From positions 248,001 to 312,000 of the forward strand of contig JBJXHN010000002.1 in the NCBI GenBank assembly GCA_046233135.1: 64,000 nt of DNA. The letters run 5' to 3'. The position numbers were made by a program, and so were the translations under genes. The notes below the pieces were generated by a model, which saw only the letters and a program-made list of their open reading frames with translations, searched no databases and was not told where the DNA came from. Shown here piece by piece: positions 15,988-24,751 of this stretch (position 1 is its first letter; each line of letters opens with the position of its first letter). This DNA comes from JBJXHN01 sp046233135 (GTDB lineage: Bacteria; Pseudomonadota; Alphaproteobacteria; Rhodospirillales; Rhodospirillaceae).

Positions 15988-16081
15988 GGCGCGGTGTCCT
16001 TTCTTCCGCCGGACAGCGGGGCATGCGCCGGCGCCAAGCCCCCGCTGATAACGTCTGGGGAGAAAAAGGGATGCATGCCGC

Positions 16082-17461
16082 TCATGAAATCATCCTTCCT
16101 GAACCGGTCCTTTCCACGCCGGAGTCGTGATCAGGCGTTTTGCCGTCGAAGTGGTTGGCGATGCGCTGGACCAGTTGCCGGGCGACGGCCGTCTTGTCCA
16201 TGGTCGGCCAGTCCTCTACGCCGCTGTCGGTCACCAGATGAACGGTATTGACCGAGCCGCCGAAGGTATCTCCGCGCCCGCCGTTGCCCCGGACGGAAAC
16301 GTCGTTGGCGACGATCCAGTCACAGCCCTTGCGCTTCCGCTTGGCCACGGCATTGTCCACCACGTCGTCGGTCTCGGCCGCAAAGCCGATCACCAGGGCT
16401 GGCCGTTCGGCACCAGCGGCGGACAGGGTGGCAAGGATGTCCGGATTGGGCACCAGGGTCAGGGTGGGGGCGGCTTCGCCTTCTTTCTTCTTGATCTTGC
16501 TGGTCCGGGCGTCGGCCACGGTCCAGTCGGCCACCGCCGCGGCGCAGACCACAAGGTCGGCGGGCAGGGCGGCCCGACAGGCGGCCAGCATGTCCCGGGC
16601 GGACGTCACGGGCACCACGGTCACCTTGGCGGGATCGGGTTCCCGGGTCGGGCCGGTGACCAGGGTCACCCGGGCGCCAAGGCCGGCCAGGGCGGCGGCG
16701 ATGGCATGCCCCTGGCGTCCGGAAGAGCGGTTGGCGATATAGCGGACGGGGTCGATGGGTTCGTGTGTGGGGCCGCTGGTGACCAGGGCATGGCGGCCGG
16801 CCAGCGGTCCGGCGCCGGTGTCCGCGTTGGCTGAAGCGGTATCCCCGGTGGCGGTGATTCTGCCGGCGATGGCATCGACGATCTCCGCCACTTCGGCCAT
16901 GCGGCCGCGCCCGGCCTCGCCGCAGGCGGTGTCGCCGATATTGGGGCCGATCCGGGTCACGCCGCGCTCTTCCAGCGTGGCCATGTTGGCCCGGGTGGCC
17001 GGGTGGCTCCACATCATCGGGTTCATGGCCGGGGCGACCAGCACCGGCTTGTCGGTGGCCAGCAGCAGGGTCGAGGCCAGGTCATCGGCCATTCCATGCG
17101 CCATCTTGGCTAGCAGGTCGGCGCTGGCCGGGGCGACGACCACCAGATCGGCTTCCCGCGACAGGCGGATATGCCCCATTTCCGCCTCGTCGGTCAGCGA
17201 GAACAGATCGGTGTAGACCTTTTCCTCGGACAGGGCGGACAGGGTCAGCGGGGTGATGAACTGGGCACCGCCGGCGGTTAGCACGCAGCGGACCCGCGCC
17301 CCCCGATCCCGCAGGCGACGGACCAACTCGCAGGCCTTGTAGGCCGCGATGCCTCCGGAGACGATCAGAACTATACGTTTGCCGTTCACGTTGGGGTCCG
17401 ATGACGGAGCCACCTTCGCTGTCCGCGGGGCATGTCCCGGGACAACGGTGGCGGGGTTCAT
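16082..17461 (-). CDS. coaBC: Bifunctional phosphopantothenoylcysteine decarboxylase / phosphopantothenate-cysteine ligase
   Basis: The 459-residue bifunctional enzyme carries out two steps of coenzyme A synthesis. The N-terminal flavoprotein half (CoaC) has GGIAAYKACELVRRL, PASADLLAKMAHGMADDL and APAMNPMMW. The C-terminal half (CoaB) has TSGPTHEPIDPVRYIANRSS, GFAAETDDV and the lysine-bearing KRKGCDWIVAND. The ATG at 17461 gives a leader of about 25 residues before the core, slightly longer than usual, so an internal start near VNGKRIVLI is possible. Confidence 0.95.
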   Translation of the reverse strand: MNPATVVPGHAPRTAKVAPSSDPNVNGKRIVLIVSGGIAAYKACELVRRLRDRGARVRCVLTAGGAQFITPLTLSALSEEKVYTDLFSLTDEAEMGHIRLSREADLVVVAPASADLLAKMAHGMADDLASTLLLATDKPVLVAPAMNPMMWSHPATRANMATLEERGVTRIGPNIGDTACGEAGRGRMAEVAEIVDAIAGRITATGDTASANADTGAGPLAGRHALVTSGPTHEPIDPVRYIANRSSGRQGHAIAAALAGLGARVTLVTGPTREPDPAKVTVVPVTSARDMLAACRAALPADLVVCAAAVADWTVADARTSKIKKKEGEAAPTLTLVPNPDILATLSAAGAERPALVIGFAAETDDVVDNAVAKRKRKGCDWIVANDVSVRGNGGRGDTFGGSVNTVHLVTDSGVEDWPTMDKTAVARQLVQRIANHFDGKTPDHDSGVERTGSGRMIS

Positions 17462-17639
17462 AACGGCGGGATGGAAAACCTCTCCACCGATGGCGGTGAT
17501 GTTTTCAGTCGAAACACTCCTGCGGATTCAACAGGGTCTTGGTTGGAAAAGCAAGAAAAGTTCGTGCACCGCAGCACTCCGCCCGTGCGGGCCTGGGGTG
17601 TTGGGGTGTGCTGGGTGACCTGATGAATGGTCGGGTGGT

Positions 17640-19181
17640 TCACCCGAAGGTCAGCAGCAGCCCGAGAATGATGACCAACACCCAGGGCAGCTTGGAGCTG
17701 AACGAGGATCGGCCCCCGCGCAGGGCTTTCAGGCTGTCCGGATGGAGCTTCAGGCCGTTGCTCAGGTTTTCCGCGGCATTTTCCGCATGGGCGAGGAGGC
17801 GGGGGATGCGGGATACCGAGTCGGCCACGTTGACCGCCCCGTCGCGCACCCGCGCCTGGGGACCCAGGTTGTCGGTGATCCAGGTGATGATCAGGGGGCG
17901 GGACAGCTCCCACATGTTCACGTTCGGCGCCAGCTTGCGCCCCACGCCCTCGGTCACCAGCATGCTCTTTTGCAGCATCAGCAACTGGGGCTGGGCTTCC
18001 ATGGCGAAGGTTTCGGTCACCTGGAACAGCTGGCCGAGCAGGCGGGCCATGGAGATCTCGTTCAGCGGCCGGCCCATGATCGGTTCGGCGATGGAGCGGC
18101 AGGCCTGGGTGAAGGCATCCACCGACTTGTCGGCCGGCACCCAGCCGGCTTCAAAATGCACTTCGGCGGCGCGGCGATAGTCGCCGTTCAGGAAGGCCAG
18201 CAGCATCTCGCCCAGGCAGCGGCGGGTCTTGCGGTCGATGCGGCCCATGATGCCGAAATCCACCGCGATCAGCGTACCGTCGGCATCGACGAACATGTTC
18301 CCCGGATGCAGGTCGGCGTGGAAGAAGCCGTCCCGGAAGACCATGCTGAAAAAGGCGTTGGCGGCGATGCGGACTACCTCTTGCGGGTCGACGCCGGCGT
18401 CGCGCATGGCCTCCACCGATCCCACGGGGATGCCGTGGACGCGTTCCTGGGTCATCACCCTCTGGGCGGTGCGCTGCCAGTCGATGGCCGGCACCCGGAA
18501 GGTCGGGTTGTCGACGAAGTTTTCCGCCATCTCGCAGGCCGCAGCGGCTTCGAACCGCAGGTCCATTTCGATGGTCATGGAGTCTTCGAAGGCCTGGGCG
18601 GTCTCCACCGGCTTCAGGCGGCGGAACTGGGGTTGGGCGAACTCGACCATGCGGGCCACCCAGTGCAGCAGTTTGACGTCTTTCGAGAAGGCCTCTTCGA
18701 CCCCGGGCCGCAGCACCTTGACCGCCACTTCCTGGGTCATGCCCTCGGCGTCGGGCGTGGTTTCGGCAAAGTGGACCTGGGCGATGGAAGCGGCGGCCAC
18801 CGGCGTCGGGTCGAACCGGCTGAACAGGCTTTCCAGCGGCTGGTCGAACGCGTCTTCAATGGTCTGGCGCACCGCATCCATAGGGAAAGGTGGCAGCCGG
18901 TCTTGCAAGGTGGACAGGTCGGCGGCCACTTCCTCGCCCAGCAGATCGGCGCGGGTGGACAGGGTCTGGCCGAACTTGATGAAGGAGGGACCCAGCTCGA
19001 CGAAGGCGGCGGCAAGGCGCTCGCCGGGGCGGCCGGGCACGTCGCGGCGGGAGACCTGCCGGGCGATCCACACCGCCGGCCGGGCGATCTTCAGGTTCTC
19101 CAGCGGAAAAAGGGCGTCGTGGCGAGCCAGCACCCGGGCGATGGTGACCAGCCGCGCCAGATTGCGCAGGTGGTGGATCAT
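17640..19181 (-). CDS. ubiB: UbiB atypical kinase/ATPase for ubiquinone biosynthesis
   Basis: This 513-residue ABC1/ADCK-family protein supports ubiquinone assembly at the membrane. The KxGQ motif region is SFIKFGQTLSTRADLL, the Ala-rich nucleotide loop is VAAASIAQVH, and the kinase-like motifs HADLHPGNMF and VDFGIMGRID are present. The C-terminus has a hydrophobic anchor (LPWVLVIILGLLL). The ATG at 19181 lies two bases after the ubiE stop, so ubiE-ubiB is one translationally linked unit. Confidence 0.95.
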   Translation of the reverse strand: MIHHLRNLARLVTIARVLARHDALFPLENLKIARPAVWIARQVSRRDVPGRPGERLAAAFVELGPSFIKFGQTLSTRADLLGEEVAADLSTLQDRLPPFPMDAVRQTIEDAFDQPLESLFSRFDPTPVAAASIAQVHFAETTPDAEGMTQEVAVKVLRPGVEEAFSKDVKLLHWVARMVEFAQPQFRRLKPVETAQAFEDSMTIEMDLRFEAAAACEMAENFVDNPTFRVPAIDWQRTAQRVMTQERVHGIPVGSVEAMRDAGVDPQEVVRIAANAFFSMVFRDGFFHADLHPGNMFVDADGTLIAVDFGIMGRIDRKTRRCLGEMLLAFLNGDYRRAAEVHFEAGWVPADKSVDAFTQACRSIAEPIMGRPLNEISMARLLGQLFQVTETFAMEAQPQLLMLQKSMLVTEGVGRKLAPNVNMWELSRPLIITWITDNLGPQARVRDGAVNVADSVSRIPRLLAHAENAAENLSNGLKLHPDSLKALRGGRSSFSSKLPWVLVIILGLLLTFG

Positions 19182-19183
19182 GA

Positions 19184-19957
19184 TCAGACGCGCCAGGCGC
19201 TGTGCATGGCCGCGATTCCACCCGACAGATTGCGCCAGGTGGCCCGGCGCAGGCCGGCGGCATGCATGCGGTTGGCCAGGGCATCCTGCGGCGGGAAGCG
19301 GCGGATGCTTTCGGCGAGGTAGCGATAGGCCTCCTCGTCCCGGGCCACATAGCGGCCCATCAGCGGCAGCACCTTGAAGGAATAGAGGTCGTAAAGCTGA
19401 TCGAACAGCGGCAGCACCACCTGGCTGAACTCCAGGCACAGGAACCGGCCGCCCGGGCGCAGCACCCGGCGGGCTTCGGCCAGGGCCTGATCGATATGGG
19501 TGACGTTGCGCAGGCCAAAGGCGATGGTATAGGCGTCGACGCTGTTGTCGGGCAGGGGCAGGGCTTCGGCATTGCCGCAGGCCCAGGACAGGCCGGTCAG
19601 CCGTCCCTTGTTGGTTGCCCGGTCGCGGCCGACGCGCAGCATCTCGTTGTTGATGTCGCAGACGATGACATCGGCGGGGTCGCGGTCGCCCCCCGGGCGG
19701 CGGCGGGCACGGTCCAGGATGCGCAACGCGATATCGCCCGTGCCGCCGGCCACGTCCAGGTACCGGCGTCCCGGCCGGGGATCAAGCCAGTCGACGAACA
19801 CGTCCTTCCAGATCCGATGGATGCCGCCGCTCATCAGATCGTTCATCAGGTCATAGCGGGGAGCCACGGCGTCGAAGACGCCGCGCACCAGATCCGCCTT
19901 TTCCGAGGTGCGGACGGTGCGAAAGCCGAAATGGGTCGTATCCGTTTCCTGGGTCAT
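19184..19957 (-). CDS. ubiE: Demethylmenaquinone / 2-polyprenyl-6-methoxy-benzoquinol C-methyltransferase
   Basis: The 257-residue SAM-dependent methyltransferase acts on ubiquinone (and menaquinone) intermediates. It has the family start HFGFRTV, VFDAVAPRYDLMNDLMS, the SAM loop YLDVAGGTGDIA, and FGLRNVTHIDQALAEARRVL. An insert rich in Arg, Pro and Asp (RARRRPGGDRDP) after the SAM loop is slightly longer than usual. Start chosen at the ATG at 19957. A 73-base divergent promoter region separates it from mutM. Confidence 0.96.
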   Translation of the reverse strand: MTQETDTTHFGFRTVRTSEKADLVRGVFDAVAPRYDLMNDLMSGGIHRIWKDVFVDWLDPRPGRRYLDVAGGTGDIALRILDRARRRPGGDRDPADVIVCDINNEMLRVGRDRATNKGRLTGLSWACGNAEALPLPDNSVDAYTIAFGLRNVTHIDQALAEARRVLRPGGRFLCLEFSQVVLPLFDQLYDLYSFKVLPLMGRYVARDEEAYRYLAESIRRFPPQDALANRMHAAGLRRATWRNLSGGIAAMHSAWRV

Positions 19958-20030
19958 GGCGCGGACCTTAGTATAAGCCGAATTCGCGCGCCAGCCGAAC
20001 TTGCGCCCCCCGATCAGGAGACTCCTGTCC

Positions 20031-20876
20031 GTGCCCGAATTGCCCGAAGTGGAAACCGTCCGGCTGGGTCTCCAGCCGGTTCTGGAAGGCCGCCGCCTCC
20101 GCCGTGTGGAGGTGCGCCGCGCCGCCCTGCGCCAGCCCATCCCGCCCGAGCTGGTGCAGGTGATGACCGGCCGGCGCATCGCCGCGCTGGGGCGGCGGGC
20201 CAAATATCTGATGCTGGCCATCGACGGCGGCCCGGTGGTGCTGGTCCATCTGGGCATGAGCGGTTCGATGACCATCCGTGCCATCGACGGCCATCCGCCG
20301 CCCGGTCCCCATGACCATGTGGTTCTGGACACCGAAGAGGGCATGCGCATCACCTTCCGTGACCCCCGCCGCTTCGGCCTGATCACCCTGGCCGACGGCA
20401 CGGCGCCGGAAACCCATCCGCTGCTGGCCCGGCTGGGACCGGAGCCCCTGGACCCCGCCTTTACCGCGCCGGTGCTGGTGGAGCGGATGGGCGGCCGGCT
20501 GTCGCCGATCAAGGCGGTGCTGCTGGATCAGGCGGTGGTGGCCGGACTGGGCAATATCTATGTCTGCGAGGCGCTGTTCCGCTCCGGCCTGTCGCCCCGG
20601 CGCACGGCGGCAAGCATCAGCGGCGGCCGGGCGGAGCGGCTGGTGGCGGCAATCAAGGCGGTCCTGGCCGAGGCCATCGCTGCCGGCGGGTCGTCCTTGC
20701 GCGACCATCGGCAGGCGGATGGCACGCTGGGGTATTTCCAGCACGGGTTCGCCGTGTACGGCCGGGAAGGAGAGGCCTGCCCGGGGTGCACCTGTGATCC
20801 GGCGGCCACCGGAGGCATCCAGCGGCTGGTGCAGAGCGGCCGGTCCACCTTTTTCTGTCCCCGTCGCCAGCGGTGA
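20031..20876 (+). CDS. mutM: Formamidopyrimidine-DNA glycosylase with altered zinc finger
   Basis: The 281-residue repair enzyme removes 8-oxoguanine and ring-opened purines from DNA. The GTG start at 20031 gives the obligatory N-terminus (V)PELPEVETVR, where Pro becomes the catalytic residue and Glu the acid. AGGAG is ten bases upstream. The beta-hairpin lysine is in GRRAKYLM. The C-terminal zinc finger begins CPGCTCD and ends GRSTFFCPRRQR. The usual ending is FCPxCQ, so the fourth zinc cysteine is Arg here (CGC instead of TGC), with an extra Cys two residues after the second ligand. Confidence 0.95.
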   Translation: MPELPEVETVRLGLQPVLEGRRLRRVEVRRAALRQPIPPELVQVMTGRRIAALGRRAKYLMLAIDGGPVVLVHLGMSGSMTIRAIDGHPPPGPHDHVVLDTEEGMRITFRDPRRFGLITLADGTAPETHPLLARLGPEPLDPAFTAPVLVERMGGRLSPIKAVLLDQAVVAGLGNIYVCEALFRSGLSPRRTAASISGGRAERLVAAIKAVLAEAIAAGGSSLRDHRQADGTLGYFQHGFAVYGREGEACPGCTCDPAATGGIQRLVQSGRSTFFCPRRQR

Positions 20877-20894
20877 TGGTGTAGGGTGCCGTCC

Positions 20895-21359
20895 ATGACC
20901 GTCCGACCGTCCTTTTCCCCCGCGCGTCGCGCCGCCCTGTTCCGGACCCTTTCGGGGACCGGTCCGGGGCTGTTTTTGGCAGCCGCCGTGATGATGGCGG
21001 TGGGCGCGACGGCCGGGACATTCTCTCCGATTGCCACGGCGCAGGCGGCCGAGCCGTCGGGCAGGCTGTCCTATGTGGACGGGACCGATGATGTGCCGCT
21101 GATGCCCGGGCTGCGACCGGTGGCCGATGCCGGGATGGTGTTCGAGACTCCGCGCGGCCGTCTGGTCGAGGCCTATGCGGCCGGCCGGGTCACCACGCAG
21201 GCCGTGTCGGACTTTTACGCGCGAACCTTGCCTCAGATGGGGTGGCAGTCCCGGGGTCCCCAGCATTGGGAGCGGGAAGGTGAGACCCTTTCCCTTGACT
21301 TCATCGGCCGTCCTCCCAACCTGACGGTTCGCTTTTCGCTGGCACCGGACGCGAATTAA
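20895..21359 (+). CDS. Exported protein of unknown function
   Basis: The 154-residue product has a long basic leader, a hydrophobic core at about 26-50 and a probable cleavage site after AQA, so the mature protein of about 100 residues is periplasmic. The mature part (SYVDGTDDVPLMPGL, then a helix-strand unit VSDFYARTLPQMGWQ and WEREGETLSLDF) looks like a compact alpha/beta domain. It sits between mutM and an enoyl-CoA hydratase gene, all in the same direction. A GTG at 20886 would add three residues. No function can be assigned. Confidence 0.78.
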   Translation: MTVRPSFSPARRAALFRTLSGTGPGLFLAAAVMMAVGATAGTFSPIATAQAAEPSGRLSYVDGTDDVPLMPGLRPVADAGMVFETPRGRLVEAYAAGRVTTQAVSDFYARTLPQMGWQSRGPQHWEREGETLSLDFIGRPPNLTVRFSLAPDAN

Positions 21360-21501
21360 CCCCGTCCGGCGCGCGGCGATGTCTTGTCTCCGAGAGGCTT
21401 TCGGGGACCAATCCGGAAACGTCCTTTGCCGATGTCTCGGGCGAAGGACACCCCATCACTCCGCCGCGAGGGATTGCGGCGACCAGCAGGGAGCAGGCTT
21501 G

Positions 21502-22278
21502 ATGGCCTACGAGAACATCCTTGTGGAAACCAACGGCAAGGTCGGTGTGATCACGTTGAACCGGCCCAAGGCGATGAATGCGCTGTCGTCGGGGCTGATC
21601 GCCGATCTCGGCAGTGCCCTGGACGCATTCGAAGCGGACGAGAACATCCACGCCGTTGTGCTGACCGGCAGCGACAAGGCCTTCGCTGCCGGTGCGGACA
21701 TCAAGGAGATGGCCTCGAAGTCCTATATGGACGTCTATCTGGCCGACTTCATCACCAAGGGCTGGGAGCGGATCACCACCTGCCGCAAGCCGATCATCGC
21801 CGCCGTCGCCGGCTATGCCCTGGGCGGCGGCTGTGAAGTGGCCATGATGTGCGATTTCATCATTGCCGCCGACAACGCGAAGTTCGGCCAGCCGGAGATC
21901 ACCATCGGAACCATGCCCGGCGCCGGCGGCACCCAGCGGCTGACCCGCTTCGTCGGCAAGTCCAAGGCCATGGAAATGTGCCTGACCGGCCGCATGATGG
22001 ATGCCCAGGAAGCCGAACGCGCCGGCCTGGTCAGCCGCATTGTTCCGGTGGACGACCTGCGGGAAGAGGCCATCAAGACGGCAGAAAAGATCGCCGACAT
22101 GTCCCTGCCGATCGCCATGCTGGTGAAGGATTCGGTCAACGCGGCCTATGAAACCACCATGACCGTGGGCGTGCATTTCGAACGCCGCCTGTTCCATTCC
22201 ACCTTCGCCACCGAAGACCAGAAGGAAGGCATGTCCGCTTTCGTCGAGAAGCGCCAGCCGGCCTTCACGAACAAGTAA
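21502..22278 (+). CDS. Enoyl-CoA hydratase
   Basis: This 258-residue crotonase-family enzyme hydrates trans-2-enoyl-CoA in fatty-acid beta-oxidation. Oxyanion-hole residues are in AFAAGADIKEM and YALGGGCEVAMMCD, and both catalytic glutamates are present (GGGCE and QPEITIGTMPGAGGTQRL). Length and motifs match the short-chain hydratase (EchA/PaaF type). GGGAGCAGG precedes the ATG at 21502. It is followed by the deaminase gene after 26 bases. Confidence 0.94.
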   Translation: MAYENILVETNGKVGVITLNRPKAMNALSSGLIADLGSALDAFEADENIHAVVLTGSDKAFAAGADIKEMASKSYMDVYLADFITKGWERITTCRKPIIAAVAGYALGGGCEVAMMCDFIIAADNAKFGQPEITIGTMPGAGGTQRLTRFVGKSKAMEMCLTGRMMDAQEAERAGLVSRIVPVDDLREEAIKTAEKIADMSLPIAMLVKDSVNAAYETTMTVGVHFERRLFHSTFATEDQKEGMSAFVEKRQPAFTNK

Positions 22279-22304
22279 TCCAGTCCGTTCCGGAGCCTTC
22301 CACC

Positions 22305-22763
22305 ATGTCCGATTCCCCGGACCACGCGACCTTCCTGCGCGCGGCCTATGAGCAGGCGGCGAAAAGTTTTGCGGAAGGGGGCGTGCCCGTCGGGGCGGCG
22401 CTGGTGGAAGGCGGCCGGTTGCTGGCGGTCGGGCATAACCGCCGCGTCCAGGAGGGCGATCCCATCGCCCATGGCGAGATGGACTGCCTGCGCAAAGCCG
22501 GCCGCCGCCGCTCCTACGCCGGAGTGACGCTGTATACGACCCTGGCTCCCTGCATGATGTGCACCGGTACCATCATCCAGTTCGGCATCCCCCATGTGGT
22601 GGTCGGCGAAAACCGCACCTTCGAAGGCCACCTGCCGTTTCTGCGGGACCGCGGGGTCCGGGTGGATCTGATCGACGACCCGGACTGTGCGGCCCTGATG
22701 ACCCGCTTCATCCGGGAACGCCCGGAGCTGTGGTACGAGGATATCGCCGAAGACGGCGCCTGA
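22305..22763 (+). CDS. Zinc-dependent deaminase of the fungal cytosine deaminase type
   Basis: The 152-residue CDA-fold protein has the zinc and proton-shuttle motifs HGEMD and PCMMC. Along its length it resembles yeast cytosine deaminase (Fcy1) more than bacterial TadA or guanine deaminase, as judged from memory of that sequence: EGGVPVGAAL, GHNRR, LYTTLAPCMMCTGTII, FGIPHVVVGEN, and above all the C-terminal ERPELWYEDI, which matches the Fcy1 lid region. It probably converts cytosine to uracil and ammonia. Most bacteria use the unrelated amidohydrolase CodA for that job. Confidence 0.85.
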   Translation: MSDSPDHATFLRAAYEQAAKSFAEGGVPVGAALVEGGRLLAVGHNRRVQEGDPIAHGEMDCLRKAGRRRSYAGVTLYTTLAPCMMCTGTIIQFGIPHVVVGENRTFEGHLPFLRDRGVRVDLIDDPDCAALMTRFIRERPELWYEDIAEDGA

Positions 22764-22791
22764 TTCGCCCGCGTTTCCCGCTCCTGGTTCC

Positions 22792-22824
22792 AAAAAGAAA
22801 ACCGGCCCCCCGAAGGGCGCCGGC
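22792..22824 (-). terminator. Intrinsic terminator for the ferredoxin reductase gene
   Basis: Read on the reverse strand, a GC-rich stem (CCGGCGCCC with GGGGCCGG, one mismatch, TTCG-type loop) is followed by TTTTCTTTTT. It sits 35 bases beyond the fpr stop, between the convergent deaminase and reductase genes, and may serve both. Confidence 0.8.
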
Positions 22825-22858
22825 ATCCTTGGTCTATCGTCTATCGTAACTTCGGGAC

Positions 22859-23632
22859 TTACTTGTCCACGAAGGCCTTCTCGATGACGTAGTGGCCGGG
22901 CTTGTTGTTGGCGCCTTCCTCGAAGCCGTGGGCTTCCAGGATATGGACCATGTCCTTCAGCATGTCCGGGCTGCCGCACAGCATCATGCGGTCGTTTTCC
23001 GGACTGAACGCGGGCAGCTCCAGGTCCTGGGTGATGCGGTTGCTTTCCATCAGGTGGGTGATCCGGCCCTGATTGCGGAACGGCTCGCGCGTGACCGTCG
23101 GGTAGTAGACCAGCTTGTCGCGGACATACTCCCCCAGGTATTCGTGGTTGGGCAGGTCCTCGGTGATTTCCTGCATATAGGCCAGTTCCGACACGAAGCG
23201 GCAGCCGTGCACCAGCACCACCTTCTCGTAGCGGTCATAGACCTCCGGGTCCTTGATGATGGACAGGAAGGGCGCGAGGCCCGTCCCCGTGCCCAGCAGC
23301 CACAGCACCTTGCCCGGCAGCAGGTTGTCCACCACCAGGGTACCGGTCGGCTTGCGGCTGACCAGGATGGTGTCGCCCGGCTTGATCCCCTGAAGGCGCG
23401 AGGTCAGCGGCCCGTCGGGGACCTTGATGCTGAAAAACTCCAGGTTTTCCTCGTGATTGGCGCTGACGATGCTGTACGCACGCATCAGCGGCCGACCGTC
23501 CACTTCCAGACCGAGCATGGTGAATTGGCCGTTTTCGAACCGGAACCCCTGGTCCCGGGTGGTCTTGAAGCTGAACAGCGTGTCCGTCCAGTGACGAACT
23601 TCCGTAACGGTCTCTCGCAGGATATTGCTCAT
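22859..23632 (-). CDS. fpr: Ferredoxin/flavodoxin-NADP+ reductase
   Basis: The 257-residue FAD enzyme exchanges electrons between NADPH and ferredoxin or flavodoxin. The FAD-binding motif is RAYSIVSA, the pyrophosphate-binding LLGTGTGLAPFLSI follows, and the NADP-binding MLCGSPDML is near the end. The C-terminus (IEKAFVDK) is the extended form typical of alphaproteobacterial Fpr. AAGGGG precedes the ATG at 23632. Confidence 0.95.
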   Translation of the reverse strand: MSNILRETVTEVRHWTDTLFSFKTTRDQGFRFENGQFTMLGLEVDGRPLMRAYSIVSANHEENLEFFSIKVPDGPLTSRLQGIKPGDTILVSRKPTGTLVVDNLLPGKVLWLLGTGTGLAPFLSIIKDPEVYDRYEKVVLVHGCRFVSELAYMQEITEDLPNHEYLGEYVRDKLVYYPTVTREPFRNQGRITHLMESNRITQDLELPAFSPENDRMMLCGSPDMLKDMVHILEAHGFEEGANNKPGHYVIEKAFVDK

Positions 23633-23919
23633 CGATTCCCCTTGTCCGCGATTCCGGTCATCGGGGGGAAAAGGCCGGCCCAACCCCTTCCCGCCGAACA
23701 AAACACCGCTGGCTGCCTCCCTCGGTGGGGGAGTCGGCTAAATCCCAGCAGGACAGTCGCCTATACACCAGCGGAATTCACGACGCAAAGCAAATAATCG
23801 TGACCGCCCATGTCCGATGGACAGGGCGGCCATGCTTTCGAAGCCTCCGGCCCGCCACCCGGCGGGACTTGCGTCATCGAGTCTCCCACCTTTTCTTCCG
23901 GGCCGCCCGGCTGACGGGA

Positions 23920-24495
23920 TCAGCGGGCGTCGAAGTCTCGGTGACACGAGGACGCGGAGGATCCGGTGCCATTGCCGGCGTCATCGTCGTCATCATCATC
24001 TTCCGGACCCCGGTCGAGAATATCGAGGATCGCCTGGGCGCCGGTCTGGTTCTTTATATCCAAAAGGGCAGCCTGGCGAAGCGCTGTCCGTCCTTCGCCG
24101 GTATCCCCCGCTCGTACAAGCACAAATCCGTAGGCGGCAAGGGAGAAGACGTAAAGCCGGGCATCGGAATCGAACGACTCGAAGGGGGCATCGGCGGGGC
24201 GGACCCGCCGCCAGTCCTGGCTGACCCGCATCCGCTGGCCCACCTGGGCGAGGATGGCCAGCGCGTGCGGGGCGGCGTCGTGCCAGCGCTGTCGATAGAA
24301 GTAGGCCTTGTAGTGGGCCAGATGCACGGCCATGTGCCCGGGAGCGGCGGCCATGGCCGCGGCCAGATGGGCATCCAGGGAGTCTTCGTCATCCCAGCTC
24401 AGGGCGGCTTCGTGCAAGGCCCGTTCGGCGTCGGGCGACAGATCGCCGCCGTAGTAGCTCCGCGAGATCCAGGAATCCGCGTCCATCAAACTCAT
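23920..24495 (-). CDS. Helical repeat (TPR-like) protein with acidic tail, unknown function
   Basis: This 191-residue protein begins MSLMDADSWISRSYYGG and has alternating helices of tetratricopeptide-like spacing, with Ala-rich helices around 35-75 and 115-160. It ends in a run of seven aspartates followed by a Ser/Cys/His tail. It has no signal peptide, so it is probably cytoplasmic. It lies in the same orientation as fpr but 287 bases upstream of that gene. Repeat architecture suggests protein binding; no specific family was recognised. Confidence 0.7.
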   Translation of the reverse strand: MSLMDADSWISRSYYGGDLSPDAERALHEAALSWDDEDSLDAHLAAAMAAAPGHMAVHLAHYKAYFYRQRWHDAAPHALAILAQVGQRMRVSQDWRRVRPADAPFESFDSDARLYVFSLAAYGFVLVRAGDTGEGRTALRQAALLDIKNQTGAQAILDILDRGPEDDDDDDDAGNGTGSSASSCHRDFDAR

Positions 24496-24751
24496 TGTTC
24501 CATCCCCTATCCGGACCCGCTCATCCCCCCCAGGAAAACGGATCCGCTGCGACGGCGGCGGGCGGGCAGGAGAGCCCTGTCCACCGGCCGTGACCCCGTG
24601 TCCAAACCATGCCCCGGGGTTGCGACTCCCACTTCGCCAACCCGGGACAACCACCGACTCTGAAAGGGGAAAACAAGCCTGTCCAGTGCCAAAGCTGTCT
24701 TTCCTGTGCGGCCCGCCTCCGGATCCCGGCCGGCGAGACCGAGCGGGCCGG

